Shown here one piece after another: positions 8,376 to 16,525 of a stretch of 64,000 nt of DNA. A program made the translations under genes and the position numbers. How positions within the stretch are numbered: the stretch's first letter is position 1; the number at the start of each line of letters is the position of its first letter. This stretch comes from Pontibacillus chungwhensis BH030062 (lineage in GTDB: Bacteria > Bacillota > Bacilli > Bacillales > BH030062): positions 434,001-498,000 of the forward strand of contig NZ_AVBG01000001.1 in the NCBI RefSeq assembly GCF_000770675.1, written 5' to 3'. Below the pieces are notes generated by a model, which was not told the origin of the DNA, made no database searches, and saw only the letters and a program-made list of their open reading frames with translations.

Positions 8376-9344
8376 GTGAAAAAGATTATAGTATTACATA
8401 CAGGTGGAACAATCTCCATGAAAGAAGATAAAGATACAGGGACAGTAGCGCCAGACGTAGATCACCCTCTATATGAAATGCTTCCCTCTTTGGCTACATA
8501 CGCAAATATTGAAGATGAGGTAGTCTTCCATTTACCCTCTCCACATATGACGCCTGCACACATGTTGACTTTAGGACAAAGAATACATGAAAGATTGGCT
8601 ACGGAGCAAATAGATGGAATCGTTATTACTCACGGAACAGACACTCTAGAAGAGACAGCTTACTTTTTAGATTTGTACTTACAAACAAGGAAGCCTATCA
8701 TCGTTACTGGAGCTATGCGGTCTTCTAATGAAATTGGCTCAGACGGCCTTTACAACTTATTAACGTCTGTACGCGTTGCCTGCTCTGACGAAGCCCAAGA
8801 TAAAGGTGTTCTAGTCGTAATGAATGATGAAATTCATAGTGCAAAGAACGTTACAAAAACGTCCACTAGTAATGTCGCCACTTTCCAGAGTCCTCAGTAC
8901 GGACCTATAGGCATTGTTACTAAAACGGGCATTATGTTTCACCATACTTTAACGTCACATGAGTCTTACCCGATTCAACAGATTCAAAAGCGCGTAACCC
9001 TTATAAAAACATATGCTGGAATGGACTCAGAAACAGTGGAAGCTATTCGACAAACTAAACCAGACGGAATAGTCATCGAAGCACTTGGCCAGGGAAATGT
9101 TCCACCTCAAATCGTTGAGCCTTTAAAACTATTAATCGAAGACAAAATTCCTGTAGTCCTTGTATCCCGATGCTACCAAGGTATAGCTCAAGACGTTTAT
9201 AGTTATGAAGGTGGCGGTCGCAAGCTGAAAGATATGGGAGTTGTATTCTCAAACGGCCTCACAGGTCCAAAAGCTCGTATTAAACTTATGATCGCTTTGG
9301 AAATGACCCAAAACCCTTCAGAGCTCGTCCATATCTTTGCCTAA
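8376..9344 (+). CDS. ansA: L-asparaginase (type I/II family)
   Basis: Hydrolyses L-asparagine to aspartate and ammonia. The two threonine motifs of the active site are present: HTGGTIS at residues 8-14 (nucleophile T12) and THGTDT at 85-90. 322 residues, normal length, no signal peptide, so probably cytosolic. Starts at GTG after AAGAAGGTG, divergent from prsW with about 85 bases between, convergent with ypdA. It makes sense beside glutamate dehydrogenase as amino-acid catabolism. The gene symbol is by family; the B. subtilis ansA lies elsewhere. Confidence 0.9.
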   Translation: MKKIIVLHTGGTISMKEDKDTGTVAPDVDHPLYEMLPSLATYANIEDEVVFHLPSPHMTPAHMLTLGQRIHERLATEQIDGIVITHGTDTLEETAYFLDLYLQTRKPIIVTGAMRSSNEIGSDGLYNLLTSVRVACSDEAQDKGVLVVMNDEIHSAKNVTKTSTSNVATFQSPQYGPIGIVTKTGIMFHHTLTSHESYPIQQIQKRVTLIKTYAGMDSETVEAIRQTKPDGIVIEALGQGNVPPQIVEPLKLLIEDKIPVVLVSRCYQGIAQDVYSYEGGGRKLKDMGVVFSNGLTGPKARIKLMIALEMTQNPSELVHIFA

Positions 9345-9383
9345 TTCATATTAGTTTCTATAATAAATTCCTTAATTACATAG

Positions 9384-9417
9384 AAAGGTTCTACGCATAT
9401 AAACGCGTAGAACCTTT
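9384..9417. terminator. Bidirectional terminator between ansA and ypdA
   Basis: AAAGGTTCTACGC (9384-9396) pairs perfectly with 9405-9417; T-rich flanks on both sides serve the two convergent genes. Confidence 0.85.
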
Positions 9418-9425
9418 TCTCCTAT

Positions 9426-10403
9426 TTACTTCTGTCCACAAATCGCTTCCGCAATATATTCACCATGGTGACGTCCGTTCTCAATAAAAATCTCATTATT
9501 GTTATAACCCGCAGCAATAACTCCTGCTATATATATACCTTTAATATTGGTTTCCATAGTATCTTTGTTAAAAGTAGGACGACCCGTATCATCTTCAATT
9601 TCAATTCCCATCTTTCTCAAAAAACTATGATCAGGGTGATATCCAGTCATTGCAAAAACAAAGTCATTCTCAACGTCCTTCTTTTCACCATCAACCTCAT
9701 AGTACACTTTATCGTAGGTAATTTCAGTTACGTTAGCATTAAACTCCATATTGATTACCTCTTTGTTAACTAGCGCTTCAAATTCAGGAAGAATCCACGG
9801 CTTCACACTCTTAGAATAGTCAGACTGACGATACAGAACTGTTACATTCGCGCCGGCTTTCACTAGTTCTAATGTGGCATCTACTGCAGAGTTTTTCCCG
9901 CCTATAACCACGACATTTTTATCGAAATAAGGGTGAGATTCCTTGAAGTAGTGACTTACTTTATCTAACGATTCACCCGGGATTCCCATGTGATTCGGGT
10001 GATCATAGTATCCTGTTGCTATAACGATCTGATTAGCTTGATACGTTACTTCCTCACCATTATTTCGCTCGGAGCATAAGGTAAAGTTCCCATTATTCTT
10101 TGTTACACTTGTTACTTTTTCATAAGCATTTACTCGAAGATTCTTTCTCTTTGCTACAGCACGATAATACGCAAGAGCTTGGTTACGTACTGGCTTTTTC
10201 ATTTCTGTAATAAAGGGCATCCGACCAATTTCTAACTTTTCACTTGAGCTGAAAAAAGTTTGGTGAGTTGGATAGTTATAGATTGCATTTACTACATTTC
10301 CTTTTTCAATTATAAGAGGATTCAGACCTCTTTCTTGGAGTTCAATCGCAGTCGATAAACCACATGGCCCTGCGCCCACAATAATTACATCTTCCTTTTG
10401 CAA
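9426..10403 (-). CDS. ypdA: YpdA family bacillithiol disulfide reductase
   Basis: FAD- and NADPH-dependent oxidoreductase resembling thioredoxin reductase but without its CxxC pair; members (Bdr/YpdA) reduce oxidised bacillithiol. The FAD-binding VGAGPCGLSTA is near residues 9-19, a second dinucleotide fold VIGGKNSAVDA sits near 166, and a FAMTGYHPD segment lies near 250. 325 residues. The start is TTG preceded by a purine-rich GGAGTGAAGGA. It lies downstream of gudB on the same strand but a repeat-filled 350-base gap and a terminator separate them, so it likely has its own promoter. Confidence 0.88.
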   Translation of the reverse strand: MQKEDVIIVGAGPCGLSTAIELQERGLNPLIIEKGNVVNAIYNYPTHQTFFSSSEKLEIGRMPFITEMKKPVRNQALAYYRAVAKRKNLRVNAYEKVTSVTKNNGNFTLCSERNNGEEVTYQANQIVIATGYYDHPNHMGIPGESLDKVSHYFKESHPYFDKNVVVIGGKNSAVDATLELVKAGANVTVLYRQSDYSKSVKPWILPEFEALVNKEVINMEFNANVTEITYDKVYYEVDGEKKDVENDFVFAMTGYHPDHSFLRKMGIEIEDDTGRPTFNKDTMETNIKGIYIAGVIAAGYNNNEIFIENGRHHGEYIAEAICGQK

Positions 10404-10507
10404 AATTCCTTCACTCCTCTATAACAACACATATCACGATTCATAAGTATCATTTGTCTAATATTTTCTTGTATATCATGTTCTTTAAAAATAGGCTCTG
10501 TAAGATT

Positions 10508-10670
10508 CGAAGCTGAGAGATTATTTCCGTTAGCTTTGGCTTAGCGTGAGTGAACGAGGAAACTTCCCAGCTCCCCCGCAGGAAAGCGCATTGTCGCCAA
10601 GGAAACCCAAGCAGCCCCTTCCATGCTCTAAAGTATCTCAGTATAAAGTACTCCGTATCAGGGAGTTATA
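10508..10670. repeat. Degenerate copy of the dispersed GC-rich repeat
   Basis: The segment holding GAACGAGGAAACTTCCCAG and GCAGGAAAGCG matches the copy at 60899-60935, and the left arm AAGCTGAGAGATTATTTCCG is the inverted counterpart of the arms at 36130-36145 and 60970-60985. No coding potential beyond chance. It fills most of the gap between ypdA and gudB. Confidence 0.6.
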
Positions 10671-10708
10671 TGAAACAGATCAACATGATCAGAGCCCAAA
10701 ACAAAAAA

Positions 10709-10738
10709 CATCTCCTACCCACATAATGATAGGAGATG
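10709..10738 (-). terminator. Terminator of gudB
   Basis: CATCTCCTA pairs with 10730-10738 across a 12-base loop; on the minus strand the stem is followed by TTTTTTGTTTTG. Confidence 0.85.
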
Positions 10739-10755
10739 CTTGCAAAAGATTCAAC

Positions 10756-12036
10756 CTATATCCATCCACGGAAGCGCGAAGCCTCTGCCATTTTACGTAC
10801 ACCAACCATATAAGAGGCCAATCGCATATCAATACGACGAGTTTCCGCAGTATTATATACGGCATTGAAGCCTTTAACAATTACTTTATGAAGCTTTTCT
10901 TCAACTTCTTCTTCAGTCCAGTAATATCCTTGGTTATTCTGCACCCATTCGAAGTATGAAACCGTTACTCCACCGGATGATGCTAATACATCAGGAACTA
11001 ATAAAATTCCACGTTCTGATAAAATTCGTGTTCCATCTAGTGTAGTTGGTCCATTTGCAGCTTCTACAACAATACTCGCTTTAATATTGGCTGCGTTTTC
11101 TTCGGTAATTTGATTCTCAATGGCTGCAGGAACCAAAATATCACAATCTAACTCTAAAAGTTGCTCATTAGTAATTGTGTTCTTAAATAGATTAGTAACC
11201 GTCCCGAAACTATCTCGACGATCTAGTAGATAGTCAATATCAAGCCCTTCTGGGTCATGAAGCGCGCCTTGTGCATCAGAAATCCCAATCACTTTTGCCC
11301 CTTTATCGTGCATAAACTTAGCTAAGAAGCTTCCTGCGTTACCAAAGCCTTGAATGACAACACGAGCTCCCTTTATATCAATACCTTTCTTTTTAGCGGC
11401 TTCTTCAATACAAATTGTAACACCTTTAGCCGTCGCAGACTCACGACCATGAGAACCGCCTAAAACAAGAGGTTTTCCTGTAATAAAACCAGGGTTATTA
11501 AATTCATCAATACGGCTATATTCATCCATCATCCATGCCATAATTTGCGAATTTGTAAACACGTCAGGAGCAGGAATATCCTTTGTAGGACCTACAATTT
11601 GACTTATAGCTCGTACATAACCGCGACTAAGCCCCTCTAGTTCACGGAAAGACATTTCACGTGGATCGCATACAATTCCGCCTTTTCCTCCACCGTAAGG
11701 AAGGTCAACAATCCCAGCCTTTAAACTCATCCATATTGATAAAGCTTTTACTTCTTTTTCAGTAACGCTTGGGTGGAATCTTACGCCACCCTTTGTAGGG
11801 CCCACTGCGTCATTGTGTTGAGCTCGATACCCTGTAAAGATCTTAATTGACCCGTCATCCATTCGAACTGGAATTCGAACTGTCATCATTCTTACAGGTT
11901 CTTTAAGCAATTCAAACACTTCGGATGGGTACCCTAATTTATCAAGTGCCTTATTAACCACAGTTTGAGTTGATTTTAATACGTCTAATTTGTCATGATT
12001 TTCATTCGCAGAATCTGCTGCTTTGTCGGCTACCAT
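10756..12036 (-). CDS. gudB: NAD-dependent glutamate dehydrogenase
   Basis: Oxidatively deaminates glutamate to 2-oxoglutarate and ammonia. Landmarks: AVGPTKGGVRFHP near residue 85, the catalytic lysine region LPYGGGKGGI near 115, and the nucleotide-binding VIQGFGNAGSF near 225. About 426 residues. No in-frame insertion near the active site, so unlike the cryptic gudB of laboratory B. subtilis it looks active. The start is the ATG six bases after GGAGGT; the longer frame begins inside that ribosome site. A strong promoter with an overlapping catabolite operator lies upstream. GudB and RocG are hard to tell apart; synteny favours GudB. Confidence 0.9.
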   Translation of the reverse strand: MVADKAADSANENHDKLDVLKSTQTVVNKALDKLGYPSEVFELLKEPVRMMTVRIPVRMDDGSIKIFTGYRAQHNDAVGPTKGGVRFHPSVTEKEVKALSIWMSLKAGIVDLPYGGGKGGIVCDPREMSFRELEGLSRGYVRAISQIVGPTKDIPAPDVFTNSQIMAWMMDEYSRIDEFNNPGFITGKPLVLGGSHGRESATAKGVTICIEEAAKKKGIDIKGARVVIQGFGNAGSFLAKFMHDKGAKVIGISDAQGALHDPEGLDIDYLLDRRDSFGTVTNLFKNTITNEQLLELDCDILVPAAIENQITEENAANIKASIVVEAANGPTTLDGTRILSERGILLVPDVLASSGGVTVSYFEWVQNNQGYYWTEEEVEEKLHKVIVKGFNAVYNTAETRRIDMRLASYMVGVRKMAEASRFRGWI

Positions 12037-12165
12037 GAACTTACCTCCCATGAAAATTCGGTTCAGTCAATGTACATTCCATTTCTTCAGAAATTAGTAT
12101 ACAACTTCTCAGCCTTTATGGAAACACGAAAATACATATTTTGATGAAAACTAAACCTTTTGTAA

Positions 12166-12207
12166 TGTAAGCGATTTCATTATAAAGGGGTTTTCGAATT
12201 CTTGCAA
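12166..12207 (-). promoter_or_regulatory. gudB promoter with overlapping CRE (CcpA operator)
   Basis: On the minus strand TTGCAA (12202-12207), 17 bases, TATAAT (12179-12184) form a near-consensus sigma-A promoter. Immediately downstream TGAAATCGCTTACA (12166-12179) matches the CRE consensus TGWAANCGNTNWCA at every position and touches the -10 box. This is the layout for CcpA repression when glucose is present. The remaining 340-base gap up to mecB holds only the leader and the mecB terminator. Confidence 0.8.
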
Positions 12208-12344
12208 TTCTTCACCCCTATATTTACTATTCTTTTTTATCGTAACATGTTCATAGAAATCCTTCTAATATTAACATAAATATTTTCTCTCTAATTAGAA
12301 ATGTTTTAAGAGTTATTATATGTATAAGATTTATTCACAAAAAA

Positions 12345-12373
12345 AAGACCGTCCGCTTTTGTGGACCGATCTT
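12345..12373 (-). terminator. Terminator of mecB
   Basis: Imperfect stem AAGACCGTCC against GGACCGATCTT; on the minus strand it is followed by TTTTTTTGTG. It starts a few bases after the mecB stop. Confidence 0.7.
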
Positions 12374-12377
12374 TTGT

Positions 12378-12956
12378 TTACTGAAAATAGGTTGTAATTT
12401 CCTGAATTGCATTTCCAGCTAAAATTGTTTTTCCATACTCATTTAAACGATAACTAGTAACTGTACTTGGTGAACCAAACTCAGAAAGAATAGCAATCAA
12501 GTCTTCACGGTTCAACTCCGTCATATCCTCATCAGAAAGTTGCATATAGTAGTGGTCCATATAATACACCGATCCACCTTTAATGCCTAATTGAAGTAAG
12601 TGTTGAGCCACTTGAATAATGTCTTCAAAAGCATGGAAGTTAAACATCATTTCTTTACTCTCATCAAGTGTTACTTTCATTTCAATATAGTCTTCATCAT
12701 AATTTTCATTCGTTTGATCACTTTGAGTAACGACAATGAGCATGCCCTGAGCCTGCATCAGATATACCTGAACTTGGAGCATACCCTCTAATTCGATTCC
12801 TAATTCATCTGTAGCCTCGAACATCATGTCATGGAATAATGCGTGAACAGCAGGTAAGTCATGCCACAGATCCTCTCGCGATATTCCGCGATCAAGCAAG
12901 TCATCAAACGTTAGAAATATTTTAAATTTATTACTAGATAACCTTTCAAGACGCAT
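12378..12956 (-). CDS. mecB: Adaptor protein MecA/MecB (YpbH-like)
   Basis: Adaptor feeding substrates to the ClpC protease; MecA targets ComK, while the paralogue YpbH/MecB has a milder role. 192 residues, starting MRLERLSSNKFKIFLTFDDL, the conserved MecA N-terminal substrate-binding domain (about 1-80), an acidic linker, and a C-terminal ClpC-binding domain (about 105-190). The position next to gudB, in the ypb region, favours the YpbH/MecB branch. ATG start after a GGGGGACGAG site. Its own terminator follows. Confidence 0.85.
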   Translation of the reverse strand: MRLERLSSNKFKIFLTFDDLLDRGISREDLWHDLPAVHALFHDMMFEATDELGIELEGMLQVQVYLMQAQGMLIVVTQSDQTNENYDEDYIEMKVTLDESKEMMFNFHAFEDIIQVAQHLLQLGIKGGSVYYMDHYYMQLSDEDMTELNREDLIAILSEFGSPSTVTSYRLNEYGKTILAGNAIQEITTYFQ

Positions 12957-13098
12957 TCACTCGTCCCCCTTTGAATGCATATGCGATGCCTTACCTTAGT
13001 ATATGTTTTTTTTATTAGTTTGGTACTATTTTTAAAGTATAAATTGGAATGGGCACAGCTACAAGAATTTTATTTCATTCACGCTGTTTAGGAAGCAA

Positions 13099-13124
13099 AA
13101 GACTCGCGCCTAAACGCGAGTCTT
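13099..13124 (-). terminator. Terminator of the MerR-B12 gene
   Basis: AAGACTCGCG pairs with CGCGAGTCTT over a six-base loop, followed on the minus strand by TTTGCTTCC; the stem overlaps the last bases of the coding region. Confidence 0.8.
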
Positions 13125-14034
13125 AAGAATGAATGGACAACCACTCTGACCAATCCGAACTGTTATTCCCTATGATGTAAGGTTGTATGGGATCTTTATC
13201 CTTGGATGGCAAGGTGTCTAATGCATAGCCGCCAAGACCAATTGCCAAGTCTGGATAGCGTTCTTTTAGAGCATCAGCAATGTGGACTGTTGCAGGAATA
13301 TTTTTCTTCATCGTACAAGACATAAACAAATACTTAGGCTTTAATTCATTCACGATCACTTCAACATCGCCTGGTGCGATACTCTGACCTAAATAAACAA
13401 CATCATATCCTTGCCTTTTCAGATAGAGACTAAATATTAAAATACCTAACTCATGCTTTTCGTTAGGGCCACAGACACATACAGCTTTCGGCTGCATATG
13501 ATTAACTGGCATTGAAATCAACATCATCCCTAATCTGGAGCGAAGAAAGTTACTTGCAAAGTGTTCATGCACACTAGAAATATCATTTGCTTCCCACAGA
13601 TCCCCAATCTTAACTAGTATAGGACCAACTACATCGATCGCTACTTTTTCAGGTGAGAAAATACTAAATGCATGATCAAGTTTCATCTGAGCCTCTCGTT
13701 CATTAAACTGTAACAAGGCATCTAATAATTCATCAGACAAAGCTTCAACATGACTTTCTTTTGAAGCAACATTTTCTTCCTCAACGTTAGATTGAGCGTT
13801 CTGATTGTTTTCAAGCAAAGAAACCGCTTGAGATATAGTAAAACCTCTATTCACTTTATCTATTAACCACTTTAATACTTTAATGTGTTCATCCGTATAC
13901 AATCGATGACCAGCCTCATTACGTGTCGGGCGTATCATTTTATACCTACGTTCCCATGCACGCAGTGTTCCTGATTGAATTCCGAGCATTGTAGAAACGG
14001 CTTTGATGTTGTATTTACCTTGAGTGCTGGACAT
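13123..14034 (-). CDS. MerR family regulator with cobalamin-binding domain (LitR/CarH-like)
   Basis: 303 residues in three parts: MerR winged helix (about 9-76, GTLRAWERRYKMIRPTRNE), an acidic linker, a helical B12-binding_2 domain (about 95-175) and a Rossmann B12-binding domain (about 183-300). The B12 motif of the CarH/LitR photoreceptors is present: W147, nine residues, E157-H158; and the lower-ligand motif ExHxxG is EKHELG (H194). Such proteins repress genes in the dark with adenosylcobalamin bound and release DNA in light. The residue after W147 is glutamate rather than the histidine I recall as the light-state ligand in CarH, so light response is uncertain. Target genes are unknown; none is obvious nearby. 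Confidence 0.82.
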   Translation of the reverse strand: MSSTQGKYNIKAVSTMLGIQSGTLRAWERRYKMIRPTRNEAGHRLYTDEHIKVLKWLIDKVNRGFTISQAVSLLENNQNAQSNVEEENVASKESHVEALSDELLDALLQFNEREAQMKLDHAFSIFSPEKVAIDVVGPILVKIGDLWEANDISSVHEHFASNFLRSRLGMMLISMPVNHMQPKAVCVCGPNEKHELGILIFSLYLKRQGYDVVYLGQSIAPGDVEVIVNELKPKYLFMSCTMKKNIPATVHIADALKERYPDLAIGLGGYALDTLPSKDKDPIQPYIIGNNSSDWSEWLSIHS

Positions 14035-14140
14035 ACCATATCCCCCATAAAACTATTTGTTCCTATTATAAAAAAGAAAGCGCTTTGTGTAAACTATGTA
14101 TGGGTTTTGAATATGTTTTGCACAAATTATCTCAGAGATT

Positions 14141-14521
14141 TTACAAAGACCGTCTCCTAACATTTCCACGTTTGTTCCTTTTTCTCTCCATAGAAAGAAT
14201 ACCATAGATAACAGACATACAGAAAACGATAGCAACAACTTTTATAGAAAAAATGACCAGCACAGCAGGACTTAGCCATCCTAACAAGGATAAAACTTTC
14301 ACTTCTGAACGAACGTTCGTTTGTACCAGAGCTCGAAATAACAATCCATGGTTTATACAAGCTACCAGCAAACATAAACTTCCAAACAGAAAATCAACTG
14401 GGGCCAAAATGGCGAGCAAAAAAAAATCGGATGAGAGTGGTACTCTAGCAAACGGAAGCCAGTATATAGCGAAAAAGGTTGCAAACCATGCCACACCACT
14501 AATAATTAAAGCGCTAAACAA
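14141..14521 (-). CDS. Unrecognised multi-pass membrane protein
   Basis: About 126 residues with four hydrophobic segments (near 1-22, 30-55, 70-92 and 95-112) and a strongly basic C-terminal tail (ERKRNKRGNVRRRSL). The frame is open from a GTG at 14539, but a GGGGGAGGGG ribosome site six bases before a TTG at 14521 argues for that start, giving LFSALIISGVAW as the N-terminus. It lies between the CBS protein and the MerR regulator, about where B. subtilis carries ypbF, but I cannot align it to that family. Coding is plausible from hydrophobicity and the ribosome site only. Confidence 0.55.
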   Translation of the reverse strand: MFSALIISGVAWFATFFAIYWLPFARVPLSSDFFLLAILAPVDFLFGSLCLLVACINHGLLFRALVQTNVRSEVKVLSLLGWLSPAVLVIFSIKVVAIVFCMSVIYGILSMERKRNKRGNVRRRSL

Positions 14522-14574
14522 TAAAAACCCCTCCCCCACCCATTATATGGATGCGAGGAAGGGTCTAGTCCTTT

Positions 14575-15207
14575 TTAATCTTCTTTAATATCAAGTATTC
14601 TGAAGCCAGAACGCTCTAGTTTTTTAGCAAATTTGTCAATATTATCTTTCTTTTCAATTTTCAACACAATTCTTCTTGTGAGTTTAGCTGTTTCATCGAA
14701 AGTAGCCAGAGAAATTATATTTTCATGATATTGCTTAACAATTTCAGCCAGACGAGCAATGCGGCCTTCAGATTCCTCTGATGTAAATGCAATTCTTACA
14801 CCTTTTTTCTTCATACCAAATGCACTTTCAAACTGCTCTAAAACATCATAACGTGTAACGATACCTAAGAATTTCCGATCATTCCCAATGACGGCAACTA
14901 TAGAAAACCCCTTGAAAGTTGTTAGTGTTTGTTCAAACACATCATTCTCTGTAATATAGAGATCCTCATATGCCATCACATCTCCAACTTTTCGTTCAGC
15001 CAAAAAGGAATCTCTCGTCATTCCGCTTTCGAAGAAATTCTTATAGATCAGTTCTTTTGAAACCATTCCTTTAAAGGTACCCTCCACTACAACAGGCATA
15101 CCTTGAATATCATTTTGATTAAGCCTATCAATTACTTCATTTAACGGTGTGTTTACTGAAGCTGTCCAACATTCATGAGCAGCTTTCATAATTCCCTTTA
15201 CAAACAT
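14575..15207 (-). CDS. CBS-ACT domain protein (AcuB-like)
   Basis: 210 residues: two CBS motifs (about 8-55 and 75-130) forming a nucleotide-binding Bateman module, then an ACT-like domain (about 140-205, VRIAFTSEESEGRIARLAEI). This is the AcuB-type layout, a presumed sensor of adenine nucleotides or small metabolites; no acu operon lies nearby and the partner is unknown. The ATG at 15207 is chosen because GAGGTG sits six bases before it; the GTG three codons upstream is inside that site. Unusual location relative to the B. subtilis ypb cluster. Confidence 0.75.
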   Translation of the reverse strand: MFVKGIMKAAHECWTASVNTPLNEVIDRLNQNDIQGMPVVVEGTFKGMVSKELIYKNFFESGMTRDSFLAERKVGDVMAYEDLYITENDVFEQTLTTFKGFSIVAVIGNDRKFLGIVTRYDVLEQFESAFGMKKKGVRIAFTSEESEGRIARLAEIVKQYHENIISLATFDETAKLTRRIVLKIEKKDNIDKFAKKLERSGFRILDIKED

Positions 15208-15383
15208 CGCCTTCACCTCAATTTATGTATTAATAAAATGGTACCCTTCATTAAATAATTCGATTAAAAAAACAAAAACCCTTCTTCGATATAAGGATTA
15301 AACTTGTAATAGGATAAGGCTTCACAAAATATTCATAAGTAGTAATGGTATGAATGTAAGTTCAACAGAAAGGAGAAATAAAG

Positions 15384-15605
15384 ATGTTCACTCAAGTAAA
15401 GTACTATCAGCCCTATAATAGCCCAAATGATCCATGCCCGCCCGTTCGTGTAAAAAGCTATCAAACGCCACCTCAACTTTATATCGGGTTTCAACCCCCA
15501 AACCTACAGCAATTCAGCCCTAAGCAAGCACTTTATTGCGGCACCCTTTGGCCGGCATTTTACAGTCCATATCCAGATCCTGACGGGAGGAATGATGATA
15601 AATGA
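15384..15605 (+). CDS. cotJA: Spore coat protein CotJA
   Basis: 73 residues, proline- and tyrosine-rich ([20 protein letters not shown]), with a C-terminal [16 protein letters not shown] segment typical of CotJA. First gene of a three-gene coat operon, normally made in the mother cell under sigma-E. ATG follows AAAGGAGAA. Its stop overlaps the cotJB start (ATGA). I looked for a sigma-E promoter upstream: AAATATT at 15327 is acceptable as -35 but no convincing -10 follows. Confidence 0.9.
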   Translation: MFTQVKYYQPYNSPNDPCPPVRVKSYQTPPQLYIGFQPPNLQQFSPKQALYCGTLWPAFYSPYPDPDGRNDDK

Positions 15606-15865
15606 ACCACCCCCTTCCCCCTGCCTATTATGAATTGCTAGAGGAGATTCAAGCTGTAGATTTTGTATTAGTAGAACTTACGTTATATTTAGACACCCAC
15701 CCTGAAGATTATGAAGCGATCAAACAATTCAATCAATATGCTCAACAAAGCAAGAAGCTTAAGAAGCAATATGAACAGCAATACGGACCTCTTCGACAGT
15801 ATGGAGAAAGTTACTCAGGATATCCTTGGAATTGGAACAATGCACCTTGGCCATGGCAGGTGTAA
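15602..15865 (+). CDS. cotJB: Spore coat protein CotJB
   Basis: 87 residues; family segments [20 protein letters not shown] near the N-terminus and [14 protein letters not shown] in the middle, ending in a tryptophan-rich [10 protein letters not shown] tail. It overlaps cotJA by four bases, indicating translational coupling, and precedes cotJC. Function in the coat is structural or accessory to the catalase-like CotJC; no catalytic motif is seen. Confidence 0.9.
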   Translation: MNHPLPPAYYELLEEIQAVDFVLVELTLYLDTHPEDYEAIKQFNQYAQQSKKLKKQYEQQYGPLRQYGESYSGYPWNWNNAPWPWQV

Positions 15866-15879
15866 AAAGGAGGTAAAGT

Positions 15880-16449
15880 ATGTGGTATTATGAGAAGAAA
15901 CTACAGTATCCTGTTAGGGTAGGTTCCTGTAACCCACAGCTCGCAAAATATTTAATTGAACAATATGGCGGAGCTGATGGAGAACTTTCTGCAGCTCTGA
16001 GGTACTTAAATCAGCGATACACAATCCCTGATAAAGTTGTAGGACTCCTAACTGATATCGGCACAGAAGAATTCGCCCATTTGGAAATGATTGCGACTAT
16101 GGTGTATAAACTTACAAAAGACGCGACGCCGGAACAAATGAAGGCTGCTGGTTTGGGCGCCCATTACGCTAATCATGAGCATGCTCTCTATTATGAAAAT
16201 GCCGCCGGTTCGGCGTGGACCGCCACGTACATTGCCGCTAAAGGGGATCCTATTGCGGACTTATACGAGGATATTGCCGCAGAGGAAAAAGCACGTGCTA
16301 CTTATCAATGGATCATTAATTTATCCGATGACCCCGACTTAAATGATGGTCTAAAATATTTAAGAGAAAGGGAAATCATACACTCACAACGATTCCGTGA
16401 AGCAGTTGAGATTCTAAAAGAAGAACGAGATCGCCAAATCTTCTTTTAA
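15880..16449 (+). CDS. cotJC: Spore coat manganese catalase-like protein CotJC
   Basis: 189 residues of the manganese catalase ferritin-like fold: ELSAALRYLNQRY near residue 36, TEEFAHLEM near 65, and an EERATYQW-type helix near 145 supply the carboxylate and histidine ligands expected for a di-manganese centre. In Bacillus and Clostridioides CotJC-type proteins are coat components with catalase activity. The start is ATG seven bases after AAGGAGG. Last gene of cotJABC, closed by a strong terminator. In B. subtilis the operon lies elsewhere in the chromosome, so here it has been relocated into the ypb cluster. Confidence 0.92.
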   Translation: MWYYEKKLQYPVRVGSCNPQLAKYLIEQYGGADGELSAALRYLNQRYTIPDKVVGLLTDIGTEEFAHLEMIATMVYKLTKDATPEQMKAAGLGAHYANHEHALYYENAAGSAWTATYIAAKGDPIADLYEDIAAEEKARATYQWIINLSDDPDLNDGLKYLREREIIHSQRFREAVEILKEERDRQIFF

Positions 16450-16485
16450 AACGGATGGTTACCTAAGGTTTACCTCTCAATTAAT

Positions 16486-16520
16486 AAAGAGGTTTAGAGT
16501 TAACAACTCTAAACCTCTTT
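16486..16520 (+). terminator. Terminator of cotJABC
   Basis: Perfect 16-bp stem AAAGAGGTTTAGAGTT with a 3-base loop and TTTTTC after it. Read on the other strand it also abuts the remains of ypbE. Confidence 0.9.
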
Positions 16521-16525
16521 TTCTA

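Noticed and set aside
14070-14090. CRE-like AAAGCGCTTT upstream of the MerR gene
   Set aside because: Only 11 of 14 consensus positions, with the terminal bases wrong; no promoter recognised around it.
14541-14575. Terminator between the CBS-ACT gene and the membrane-protein gene
   Set aside because: Only a 4-bp AAGG/CCTT pair before a short T-run; too weak.
15327-15356. Sigma-E promoter for cotJABC
   Set aside because: A -35-like AAATATT is present but no -10 near CATANNNT at proper spacing; left unannotated.
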